A stretch of DNA of 64,000 bases from Primulina eburnea (Eukaryota > Streptophyta > Magnoliopsida > Lamiales > Gesneriaceae), in assembly GCF_022965805.1 (NCBI RefSeq), contig NC_133104.1, forward strand, positions 40,964,682-41,028,681. Direction: 5' to 3'. The translations under genes were made by a program, and so were the position numbers. Every line of letters starts with the position of its first letter. Position 1 is the first letter of the stretch. Shown one piece after another: positions 31,909 to 42,366 of the stretch. The notes under the pieces were generated by a model. The model was not told where the DNA came from. It was given only the letters and a program-made list of their open reading frames with translations, and did no database searches.

Positions 31909-32899
31909 AAATTACATACATTTGGAATTAAAAAAAAAACCCCTTTCATTATATCAATACATGAAAGAAATTCAAATTCATCTCATGTGAAATCATTTAC
32001 AAATTTTTTTTTGGAAACCATAGAGTTATTTTCAATGTCAGGACTAAAAGTGTGTTTTATTTGGAAACAAATTTTTTGGCGTTTGAGCATATGCTTCTAT
32101 CTCTATTTAAAAATAAAAAACGTCGAAACCGTTATTATTATTTTTTAAAAAAATAAATAACAATCTTAAAAGCTGAGATTATTTAAATGTTTTTAAAGTT
32201 AAAACTTATGTATCAAAACACGTTTAAATCAACAAATGAGATAGTTTATCAAATATATACGATGTTCTCTACGGTCATTGATCCAATTTCTACAACGGTG
32301 TGAAATCTAACATATATTTCGTTTTTGAGTCTTGACTTAGCTTCTTTTCCCTTCCCATCATCCCCAGACCTCGCCAATTACTGACAAAATACAATACCGG
32401 GCCATGATTAGCCCGACGGGCCCACCGATTTGTCAATATCTAATCCATTCTCAGTCTGTTTTCTTTATTAAAAAAAGAAAATTCCATTCGATTTAATCTT
32501 GTGTTGGTTCGGTTAATCGAGGACATTTTTTTTTGTCGGATAATATTTCATCCCCACCTTTCTCCGTGTATCATACCAACCCTCCGACTTTGAAATCCAA
32601 ATAAACAACATTCAATTTTAAATCTCTAAATTAAATTAAAAATGGGAACATAGAGAGTAGGAATGATTTTCGACCTGACCGAACGAAACACAGCCAATGG
32701 AAAGTTTTTTCGACTATTTTAATATTATTAGATAATGTGAGTCATTCACGTTTTAATGTAAGTTAATAAAAACTAACATTTGACAACATCACAGTGAAAA
32801 TATACTTGCATGTAATAATTCAAAGAATCTCTGTTAATGTGGGCTCATGTTATTTATTAATTTGATATTTTAACTTGAGTAGGTATCTTGTGAGACGGT

Positions 32900-33762
32900 C
32901 AGAGACGGATTTATTACAGCCCAATTTTTTTTAGCGACGGTTTTTACAAACCGTCGCTAATATTTGCGACGTGTTTAGTAAAACCGTCGCCAATGTGGAT
33001 CGGCGACGGGTTTAATTCCAACCGTCGCTATTAGCGACTGTTTTTGAAAAACCGTTGCTAATAGCGACGGTTGTTTCAAAAACCGTCGTACATCAATGTC
33101 TTAGTCCAATCAAGTCCCGTCCATTTACAAGGATGAGACCAAATTCATCCCATATTCTCTGATCCGCCCCACTTCAATTCTACAAAATTTCTCTCCCTAG
33201 TCCCAAGCCCTTTAGCGACAGAATAGAATTGCGGGCTCCCGAAGAAATCGAATTGCTCATCGGCAAGGCAACAATCCAGGTAAGAATCGGCTATACATTT
33301 TTTATTTTGTTTTTTTATAGCTTTTTTGTGCGTGATTTGTGGTTTCTTGATTGTTTGTTGTTGAGTTGTTGATTGACTATTACTTGTTTATTTGTTTAAT
33401 AATTATTTTATTTTTGTTTAGGATTATAACTTGAACTATTTCAAAATAGAAAATTAATCTTGTTTTGACATTACCTGTGTCTACTGCCACTACTGAGCGG
33501 GCTTATTTAGCAATGAAGCATGTGAAGACGGCACTTCGCTATAAAATGGAGGATGACTTTCTTGTCGATTGTTTGACACTCTATATTGAACGAAATTTAC
33601 CTAAACATATTGATGTAAATTCTATTATTGATGAATTTTATGTTTTAAAATCTCGTAGGCACAACTTCGTTGAACGATATAATGTAAATTTTTTTTAATA
33701 ATATATAACTTATCATATTGAGTTCAAGACTCCCCCAACTTCTATTCCTGGATCCGTCCCTG
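32900..33762. mobile_element. Non-autonomous hAT element with 8-bp TSD
   Basis: 863 bp. Terminal inverted repeats CAGAGACGGAT at the left and, as complement, CAGGGACGGAT at the right. A perfect 8-bp TSD, GAGACGGT, is at 32892-32899 and 33763-33770. The left subterminal region (32935-33090) holds about ten GCGACGG/CCGTCGC motifs in both orientations. The right half encodes the end of a hAT transposase. It lies in the centre of the MITE palindrome. Confidence 0.88.
33465..33698 (+). pseudogene. hAT transposase C-terminal fragment
   Basis: 77 codons with LPVSTATTERAYLAMKHVKT and LRYKMEDDFLVDCLTLYIER, the hAT dimerisation region at the C-terminus of such transposases. The catalytic part is missing, so the element cannot move by itself. 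A splice-donor-like CAATCCAG/GTAAGAAT at about 33279 suggests that an upstream leader exon of the parent was kept. Confidence 0.8.
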
Positions 33763-33837
33763 GAGACGGTCTCACGAATTTTTATCTATGAAACGGGTCA
33801 ACCCTACCGATATTCACAATAAAAAGTAATACTCTTA

Positions 33838-34399
33838 GTTACAGTTTGGTACATAGGATATGATAAGTAAGGGATATATAGTATAAAGATAAATATAATG
33901 ATAAGATAACATATTGAATGTTTGGTATGATTTTAACAAGATTGGTTAAATTTATATATTGAATTGTAATGACAAAATTAACACTATCACAAAAACTTAT
34001 ATTTCATTGTTATCAAAATCTTGTAAGTAATTGCATATCTCAATTCTTAAATTATATATATATTTATATACACACACACACACATATATATACATGTGTG
34101 TATATATATATATTTGTGTGTGTGTTTATATGTATCTATATATTTGTATATATGTATGTATTTAATAAACATTTAACATTAACTTAAATGTATTTAAATT
34201 AGGGGTAATTAAGTCATTTGTAATTTATTTTATTATTACATTAAAATTATCACACATCTTACAAAAGATGTTTTATCTTTCTCAAAATTTATTTATTAAG
34301 GGTCATGATATTATCATGAGCTTTTTAAAAATGTACCAAACATGGGATAAGGGGGATTATTTATCAATCTCACCCTTATCCCATGTACCAAACAATGCC
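33838..34399. mobile_element. Tourist/PIF-Harbinger-type MITE, 562 bp
   Basis: Ends GTTACAGTTTGGTACATAGG and, as complement of the right end, GGCATTGTTTGGTACATGGG. The 3-bp TSD TTA is at 33835-33837 and 34400-34402. The interior is AT-rich with TA/CA/TG microsatellite runs at 34056-34150. It lies inside MITE copy 6. Confidence 0.8.
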
Positions 34400-34480
34400 T
34401 TAGCATAAAAATTAATATTTTTCATGGATAACCTTCTCTCAAAATACGACCCGTGAAACCGTCTCACACAAAATTTTTCT

Positions 34481-35181
34481 TTTTACCTTTCATACATGTA
34501 ATTCATGACTTGATTTTTTAGAGCATTTTTTAGTTCTCATTTTATAAAGAAAATTAAAACTTGAATCTAAAATTTAAGTTTTTAAAATTATATTTAAGAA
34601 ATTTTAAATAGACTGTGTGTGAACAAATAAAATTTTTTGAAAAAAAAAAAAACAAGAATCATAATTATATGAAGTTTGAAAATTGTAAAATTTGAATTTA
34701 ACAAAATAAAATTGTGAAATTGTTCTCCTCGTTGAATATGACACAAAAGTGTTTGCAATCTCTAAAAAAGTAATTATGGATTTTTTATTCACAAATTCGT
34801 GAAAGAAAAATCAATAATAACTTTTTTGTAGAGGTCTCAAACAATCTATAAAACGTGATCGATTAGCAATATTTCGATCTTTATTAACCACCTTCCATGT
34901 TCAACCTAATATTCAATTTTTATTAAGTGTTATAATTGTGTATTAAAAGGGGAGAACCCCCATCCTAATTGTGATTTGCATGTTTGATCACCGATTTTTT
35001 TGTATTTAAAAATCTCAACTAGGGTGGCTTTAGGTTAGTTGGATGTCACACTTATCGTGATAACCTAAAATTATAGGCATTTTTTTTGTGTGTGAATGAA
35101 TATCTTTAGCTTATTGAGTTAGTTATTAGGATTCAGGCGTCAAACGACTATCTCTTCGTAGAATGTTAATAATTTTTTATT
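34481..35181. other. AT-rich spacer
   Basis: No coding sequence or repeat was recognised between the nested insertion block and the next MITE. Confidence 0.4.
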
Positions 35182-35363
35182 GAGTGACTCTCATGTGAGA
35201 CCGTCTCACGGATCATAATCTGTGAGATGGGTCAACTCTACCCATATTCACAATAAAAAGTAATACTCTTAGCATAAAAAGTGATACTTTTGCATTGGTG
35301 ACCCAAATAAGAGATTCGTCTCACAAATAAGATCCGTGAGACCGTCTCACACAAGTTTTTGCC
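35182..35363 (-). mobile_element. Mutator-type MITE, copy 7
   Basis: 182 bp, reverse orientation, GAGTGACTCTCATGTGAGAC to CACACAAGTTTTTGCC. Flanks TTTTTTATT and ATTTTTATT match at 8 of 9. Confidence 0.83.
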
Positions 35364-35641
35364 ATTTTTATTTTGTAATTTTTGCAGCTAAAAATGAATA
35401 TATGTACAACATACAATAAATACATAAGGAAGACGAATGCAAAAATCTCAATGTTAAACTAAGAAAAATCATTTATCTAGTAGATTTTTTTTTAAAAAAA
35501 TCCGGATTTATCTCATCTAACTTTCCAGTCTATGCGCAGAACGGTTGCCTTCAATTAGGAAAGCGCTCTCTTATTTTGATTCTTTCTTCTAGATGAGTGA
35601 CTACGTCTTTCTGTTTCAATCATTTTCACTCTCGGACATAG

Positions 35642-35824
35642 GGCAAAAAATTGTGTGAGACGGTGTCATCGATCGTATTTTGTGAGACGAATATCTTATT
35701 TGGGTCATCCATGAAAAATATTACTTTTTAAGCTAAAATATTATTTTTTTTATTGTGAATCTCAGTAGGATTGACCTGTCTCACAAATAAAAATTCGTGA
35801 GATCGTTTCATAAAAGACCTATTC
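35642..35824 (+). mobile_element. Mutator-type MITE, copy 8
   Basis: 183 bp, forward orientation, starting GGCAAAAAATTGTGTGAGAC. Flanks CGGACATAG and CGAACATAC match at 7 of 9. It ends about 265 bp before the SAUR TATA box. Confidence 0.8.
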
Positions 35825-36088
35825 CGAACATACATGTTGTTTATATATTTCTTATAATTTATTAACCATGTAACAATATAATTAATTTAACCTAATTATA
35901 TTTTCTTCATCATTGCAAAATCAATTGAAACCCAATTCAATAACACAATAATTTAACCGCCTAGCCTTTTACAATTTTGTTGGCTTTAGTGTTTCCCGTT
36001 ATATTTTTTTTTTTGGGGGAAAATTAAAATACGGTCTATTCGATTTTTTTGGAAATTCTGCCAACCAATGAATGCCCCTTCGCCCTTG

Positions 36089-36098
36089 TATATTTATA
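36089..36098 (+). promoter_or_regulatory. TATA box of the SAUR gene
   Basis: TATATTTATA, 83 bp before the ATG at 36172, followed by a (CT)n leader at 36132-36152. This spacing argues that the upstream in-frame ATG at 36049 is not used. Confidence 0.65.
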
Positions 36099-36171
36099 CC
36101 CCCAAAACTCTCTTCCCTCACAGCACGCTTCGCTCTCTCTCTCTCTCTCTCTGAAACCAAACCCAAAAATT

Positions 36172-36531
36172 ATGAGGAAGCTCATGAGAAGATTCTCAAA
36201 AGTAGCCGATTCTTCTAACTACTGTTTGATAAGCCCGCGCTCGGCGGATGATTATCGAAATAGGTCCGGCGGCGTGCCCGAGGGTCATTTTCCGGTGTAC
36301 GTCGGAGACGAAATGGAACGATTCGTTGTGAGTGCGGAGTTTTTGAACCATCCGATATTCGTAAAGCTTCTCAACAAATCTGCGCAGGAGTACGGGTACA
36401 GGCAGACAGGCGTGCTCCGGATTCCCTGTCACGTGTTCCTCTTCAAGCGCGTGCTCGAGACGCTAAGCGTCGGAGGTGAGTCACGCGACCTCCTGGAGAT
36501 CATCAACTCGCTCTCCGACGAATTGCATTAG
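36172..36531 (+). CDS. SAUR (small auxin-up RNA) family protein
   Basis: Intronless gene, 119 aa, normal for the family. The central SAUR domain (about 35-105) reads GVPEGHFPVYVGDEMERFVV, HPIFVKLLNKSAQEYGY and LRIPCHVFLFKRVLETL. SAURs are small auxin-responsive proteins; many inhibit PP2C.D phosphatases and so promote cell expansion through plasma-membrane H+-ATPase. The role of this member is not known. The start was set at 36172 because the upstream ATG at 36049 precedes the TATA box. GC content is higher than in the flanking DNA. Confidence 0.92.
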   Translation: MRKLMRRFSKVADSSNYCLISPRSADDYRNRSGGVPEGHFPVYVGDEMERFVVSAEFLNHPIFVKLLNKSAQEYGYRQTGVLRIPCHVFLFKRVLETLSVGGESRDLLEIINSLSDELH

Positions 36532-37062
36532 CTAATTCCGACGCGACGGCGCCGCGAACATACTAGCGTATAAAGTCAATCGATTTTTTTGAGGTCCACT
36601 GCTGCTTCAATTCTTGGTAAATAGCAAAGTGAAGGAGTGAAATATTTAAGGTCTATTTTGTGGAAAACCCAGAGCAGAAAATGGATCATGATCATTTCGT
36701 CATTTTGAGCAATTTTCAGTTCCCCCCCTCATCTTGTTGGCTGTTGCCCCTTGGCAAGCACGGAAGTCTTTGGAAGTGATCGGTTTTAAAATCAGATATA
36801 ATCTATTTCCAAAAAATATAAATTTCACTTAAAAATATGTATATATTATGTATATTAAAAAGATACATTTTAATTTGCCCCTTTAATTATTCAAAGCAAC
36901 AGCTGTTACCTTGACATCTAAGTCATTCCATTTGATTCTTAAACGGTCATGCACATAATTTCTCTAGAGAACACGCTTTATATTAGAAAGTAACCAGTGC
37001 TTCGATGAAAATATTTAATTTGGAAGAGAGATTTGAATAACAAACGCCAAATAAATTTTTTA
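36532..37062. other. Spacer downstream of SAUR
   Basis: 3' UTR and AT-rich DNA; no feature recognised. Confidence 0.4.
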
Positions 37063-37388
37063 CAAGATGATCTCACATATTAATTTTGTGATATTGATCT
37101 TCTATTTGATTCGAACCATGAAAAAATATTATTTTTTATGTCAAAAATATTATTTTTTATTGTAAATATAGACTGAATAGCTTCGTTTCTCGGTTGTAGA
37201 TTCGTGAGACGGTCCCACAGATAAAGTTTCATATTTCTTTATCTGTGAGACGAGTCAATTATGTTCATATTTACAATAATAAGTTCAATTTTTGACATTA
37301 AAAATAATATTTTTTCCATGGGTGACTCAAATAGAAAATATGTATAAAAAAATCGATTCGTGAAACGTCTCACAAAAGTTTCCTGTGT
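37063..37388. mobile_element. Mutator-type MITE, copy 9: inverted dimer
   Basis: 326 bp, made of one forward and one reverse family copy joined at about 37215-37225 (GTGAGACGGTCCCACAG). A single pair of 9-bp direct repeats, AATTTTTTA (37054-37062 and 37389-37397), flanks the whole unit, so the dimer seems to have inserted in one event. Both halves are diverged. Confidence 0.7.
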
Positions 37389-37735
37389 AATTTTTTAGCG
37401 GATAATATCATTGTGGATTATTGATATATTGAATATTCATAAATTGATATTATTATTATCGTTATTATTATTGTGTATCTTATAAATATTTTTTAATATA
37501 ATTTAAAAAATAATTAGTTTTTTTAATTAAATTCATTTATCTAATATATAATAAGAATTTATATCTTCTTAAAAAAACATTTAATAAATATCTAAATTTT
37601 AATAGACAAAATAATAAGTAAATTTTTTTTTAATTAATAACATTTTCATTCGACCAATATATTGAATATAACAGTAAAGAAATCAATTTGATGGCAGAAG
37701 ATTGTTACCCTCTTTCGTCTAAGCATTTTCTGAAA

Positions 37736-37916
37736 GACAAAAATTTGTGTGAGACAATCTCACGAGTCGAATTTGTGATATAGATCTCTTATTTGAATCA
37801 TCCATAAAATAATATAATTTTTTATGCTAAATATATTACTTTTTATTGTGAATATGAGTAGGTTGATCTGTCTCACAGATTAGTATCCGTGAGATGGTCT
37901 CACATAAGACTCACTC
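37736..37916 (+). mobile_element. Mutator-type MITE, copy 10
   Basis: 181 bp, forward orientation, GACAAAAATTTGTGTGAGAC to CACATAAGACTCACTC. The perfect 9-bp TSD TTTCTGAAA at 37727-37735 and 37917-37925 defines the ends of the family best. Confidence 0.9.
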
Positions 37917-38690
37917 TTTCTGAAATGATGTAAACATTTTCGTATAATAATTTGTTGTAACAATTAAAAATTAAATATTTTTATTACACAATATCAATAA
38001 TTTTAAATGATTATTCAAATACTCACACTTCAATAATTTTAATAATTATTTATATAAAATAGCATTCGTACATCGCGGAAAAAAAATTAGTATGAAATAA
38101 CAAAGAGTGTATTTGAAATTAACCGAACGTAGACTGATTCAAAAAAATTCATGGATATGAAATCTATAGTACAAACCGCTCATTTCAAGCACACCCTTGA
38201 ATAAGTTGGTCCGACACCTTGAATTCCAAACCATTATTCTCGAGTATATCGTTAATACATAATCGAAAGCGATACGGTATTAAATGAAACATTTAATTAT
38301 AATAATAAAATTAAAATATAAATATTATTTAACTAAATAAATAATATAATTTCATAAAACTTGTATCAAATATTCCGAGGATACAATTATTCCAATTAAA
38401 TTTATTTTTCTTTCATTATTAGGTCACTTGGAAAGCCCTAAAAATATAAAAAAAAATGAGTTAAATCATATATTTTGAGAGATATATATAAATTTAATAA
38501 TTTATTTATTTGACAATCCCCGTGGGTAGAAATGCAGGTTAACTATATCTTGCATCAAATATTAAAAAAATTGGAAAAGTCATATTTCATTTAATTAGAG
38601 GTCGGCTATAATACCTGCCACCTAACTTGCACGTGCCGATATAGTTACGTAAAATAAATGAGGAGATACCAGCAAGTATGAAATTTAATA

Positions 38691-39115
38691 GGTAAAAACT
38701 TGTCTGAGACGGTCTCACGGGTCTTATTTTGTGAGATAGATATCTTGTTTTGGTAATCCATGAAAAAACATTACTTCTTATGCTAAGGGTGTGTTTGGTT
38801 GAGTGGATTAAATAAGGATAGATTAATAGTCAAATATTTATCGTTAAAATTTTAAGATGTTTTAATAATCATTTTGACCTGGTTTAAGATCCAATTTTAT
38901 TAATCAAATAGTTATTCATAAAATTGTATCTTAAACGGATCAAAATGATTATTAAAACAACTTAAAATTTTAACGATAAATATTTGATTATTAATCTATC
39001 CTTATTTAATCCACTCAACCAAACACACCCTAAGAGTATTACTTTTGTTGTGAATATCGGTAGAGTTGACCCGTCACACAGATAAAAATTCGTGTGACCG
39101 TTTCACAAGAGATGT
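38691..39115 (+). mobile_element. Mutator-type MITE, copy 11, split by a Tourist MITE
   Basis: The left part (38691-38786) runs from GTAAAAACTTGTCTGAGACG to TTATGCTAA. The right part (39031-39115) runs from TAAGAGTATTAC to CGTTTCACAAGAGATG. They are separated by the 244-bp element at 38787-39030. Outer TSD not clear. Confidence 0.8.
38787..39030. mobile_element. Tourist-type MITE, 244-bp near-perfect foldback
   Basis: Starts GGGTGTGTTTGGTTGAGTGG and ends CCACTCAACCAAACACACCC, with TSD TAA at 38784-38786 and 39031-39033. The two arms are complementary over about 90 bp with only a few mismatches, leaving a loop of about 60 bp. It has no coding capacity. The GGG..CCC ends and the TAA target fit PIF/Harbinger. 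Confidence 0.9.
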
Positions 39116-40090
39116 ACATATGATCACGAATCTGATAAGCATAGATACATAGCAGTTCAGAGCTTCTGAACCCAAGATCAGAGCTTCCGAATCGTGAGGT
39201 GTCAAAAAAGCTGGTGGCATGTATATTTCGGACCTTCCGAACTCAAGTGCTGAACTTTGAAACTAAGCTTATAAATAGGTCATCAAGAAATCAGAAATTT
39301 CACATCATTTTAACAGTTTCCTCTTGACTCTAGTGTTATTCCAGGCTTTCTAGTAGTTCTCGAAGGTCTTATGAGTTGCAAAGTGTTTCGGCGAAATAGG
39401 CGACTCAAGGATCGAACGACATAAATATCGACCCCAACGGACGGACGATGGAGGTGGTAAGATGATTTGAGGGCCTTATTTGATTGGTAGATAGTAGTTA
39501 GTATAAAACATGATTGTGGAGTAATAACGGTTATTAATTAATATCTAGGCTTGGAACGAGTAGATAATCAGTATAGTTCAGGATCGTAATAGAGGTACGT
39601 AAGTACTAACTGATATATTCGGCTGAGTATGCAAGTTTATGTGTTATGTTTTACTTCTCATATGATCACGATGCGTATTCTATTTGTCATGATATTTTAT
39701 GTGGTATTTGCATATCACGCCGAATCTTTTATTTTTTGAGATAACTGCGTAAGGTCGTGCAGTCCTATTTTCTTGGACAACTGAGTCTCGTGATCCAACC
39801 ACCGACTCTACGGACCAACATGCTACGCCGACCAAGACATTTCATAACCAAAATCTTGACATGACCGTGGGAGCGACCAATTGACTCGACGTATTAGCGT
39901 GCTACTGATAATGAGTTTCCAATTTGATCTCTCATCACTAGTTCATGTTCAATTATGCACATATAGATTTGTATACTCATATTTTACGTACGGGACGATT
40001 CATATATATCGATTTCGATGTAGCTTCATAAATTTTTCATATTTTATCACGGGTGTAACGGAGATGCTATGATTTACTTTAAGCAGGTTT
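39116..40090 (+). other. Possible decayed retroelement, unproven
   Basis: Sequence of higher complexity than its surroundings, with TTATAAATAGGTCATC (39269-39284) and downstream GGCGACTCAAGGATCG. It reads like an old LTR and leader, but no ends, TSD or coding remnant were found. Confidence 0.25.
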
Positions 40091-42329
40091 TATGATTACG
40101 GATATTACTCTGAGTATGCGCAAGTAGAACATGACAATAAGTATTACGTTAGTCTCGAGTCCTTTGCTACTATTAATTAACTACCGCAAAGGTCATTAAT
40201 TATGTGATAGTAACATTCTCCAAACCTGGTTTGTCTACTGCCAATCCACGCTTCTTATTTTTTCTTGTTTTCACTTTAAGGCATTAATACATCGTGAAAT
40301 CATTTCAATTCAATTCAGTTTATCTAACTTTAACGAAGTTGAATGTGTAATAATCTGACACTGCATAATTCGTTATAGTCAAATGTTTGTTGCAGATAAC
40401 ATAGAAAAAGAGGTGTGATTTAATAATATTTTTAGTTTGAATATTTGATTTCGAATGATAAAATATTGGGAACATGGTATCTGTTTTTCATGTTAATTTT
40501 TTTTTATTTTTTTGAAAAAAAAATAAGCAGAAAAAATGGTATTAGAACTTTAAAAAATGGCTCATTTTGATACCATTCCCCCTACAGAGGGACAAATGGG
40601 AAGTCGTTTGTGCTATGTTGTTCAAATAAATACCTGAGATGAAGATCGCGGCCCACTACAAATCTTGATAGAATGGGCTTTTTCGAAAACAGGCCGATGG
40701 TCCAAATACTATTGGACCATTAGGTAAATACAGAAACACACAGCTACATATATGGTTTTTTGTTGTCTGAATAAATTTTTTAAAAAAATGAAGGATTCGT
40801 TGAAGAAAAAAAAATTGTATGATATTCAGACTGATATATAATTTGCATTAGCTAAATCAACTGTAGATACATAATTTTGGTGTGTTTCATCTTAAAAAAA
40901 AATTATATATAAAAGTATATGTTTATACGTTATCCGACATAAGTTACTTTCTTAGTTGAAGAAACCTCATATTGCAATAACTGTCACCTAAAATTTAACA
41001 TCAAATTAATCTATAGGGGGTATGTTCGTATCTAATGGTCGTGATTTTACCGACATTATCATATCGAAAACACCAAAAAATTCGGTATGAATTGAGGATG
41101 CCCTATATATGAGTATATGACATGTCACTTGGCAAGAGTAACATGAAGCACATAATTAGGGGTATATAAATACTCAAGTCAAAGAAGAATTGACCTAGGT
41201 CAATTTTTGAAAACAATAAATTTCGATTGTAGAATTGTAAAAACATTTGATTTGGACTTGTAATTATACTTTTTAAAAGAAATAGTTGTCAGCAAACAAA
41301 ATACATGGTTATTGAGTTATCATCCCATATGCTTTATTAGGAGAACTAACTTAAAGACTAAAGTGGATCGATTTTTAAAATTAATACAAAAATTATCGTA
41401 ACTGCATTTTATTATTTTTGCAGCAGTTTTTTTCCATATTAACAATAATTGGAATGTAATACATCTTGGTACATAATTCGTATGCTATGTTAATTGAAAA
41501 TCGAACTTCGATGCCAGTCTCGTATACTAAAACTCATTTTCCTATACCAAAATCTATACATCGAAAAATTTTCGGTAAACGTACCAACCCCCCTGAGTCG
41601 ATTCACATTTAGATACATTATATATTTTCTCACATTATGTTATTTAATCTGCGATAATATAAAAAGTTAATTGATTTATATTTATCAACTCGATATTTTC
41701 TTACGTCGTTTGAACAATTTAAACAATATCGACTTAGATTTTTGCGTTAGAGAAGTTAAAGATAGTCATACCACTTGTGCAGTATTGTATAGCTCAACAA
41801 TTTTGAATAGATACAATCTTTAAAAAATGATATTTATTTCATAATTGTATTTCTATAAATGTATTTTTCAAGCATATATGTTTATAATAACGTATTGAGT
41901 TGAAGTTAATAAAATTATATTGACAATAATATTCAAGATAGATACATAGTTATATTTTTATTGACAAAAAAATGATCCGAAACAATTATACAGTCATTTA
42001 ATATCGTTTTGTATTTTTAGATGTGGGACATGTGTATCACAAATATCCTTAAACTTGCATCTCAAACTAGATACTATTCCCATCATAGGCATAGCTCAGC
42101 CATCTCCATGGATTATTTGTTACATTATTACATTAACTGAAACATAATGGACATATTTCATGCAGATTAATTATTGGATCATCCACGTTTTTATGATTTT
42201 TCTTAAGCATTTCAGAATTTTATGTATTTACTTTTTTAGGCTCCCCTTTGCTAATTGACGGAGTTGGTCTCGCTTGTTAATTTGCGAGTCTTTTGATAAT
42301 CATAATAAATTCTACTAGTGAAACTAATA

Positions 42330-42366
<37 letters not shown>

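Larger units (their letters stand above)
32877..34480 (-). mobile_element. Mutator-type MITE, copy 6, split by hAT and Tourist elements
   Basis: The host MITE in reverse orientation survives as three pieces: 32877-32899, 33763-33837 and 34400-34480. Between them sit an 863-bp hAT element and a 562-bp Tourist-like MITE. Removing both with one copy of each TSD gives a normal-length family member of about 180 bp. Outer flanks TTTTAACTT and TTTTACCTT match at 8 of 9. Confidence 0.8.

Noticed and set aside
36049..36171. Longer SAUR start at 36049
   Set aside because: The upstream ATG lies before the TATA box and the added residues are simple (CT)n-encoded Ser/Leu, unlike SAUR proteins.
41020..41600. 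Possible MITE with CGGTA-type ends
   Set aside because: Loose similarity between GTCGTGATTTTACCG and TTTTCGGTAAACG segments, but no inverted ends or target duplication could be defined.
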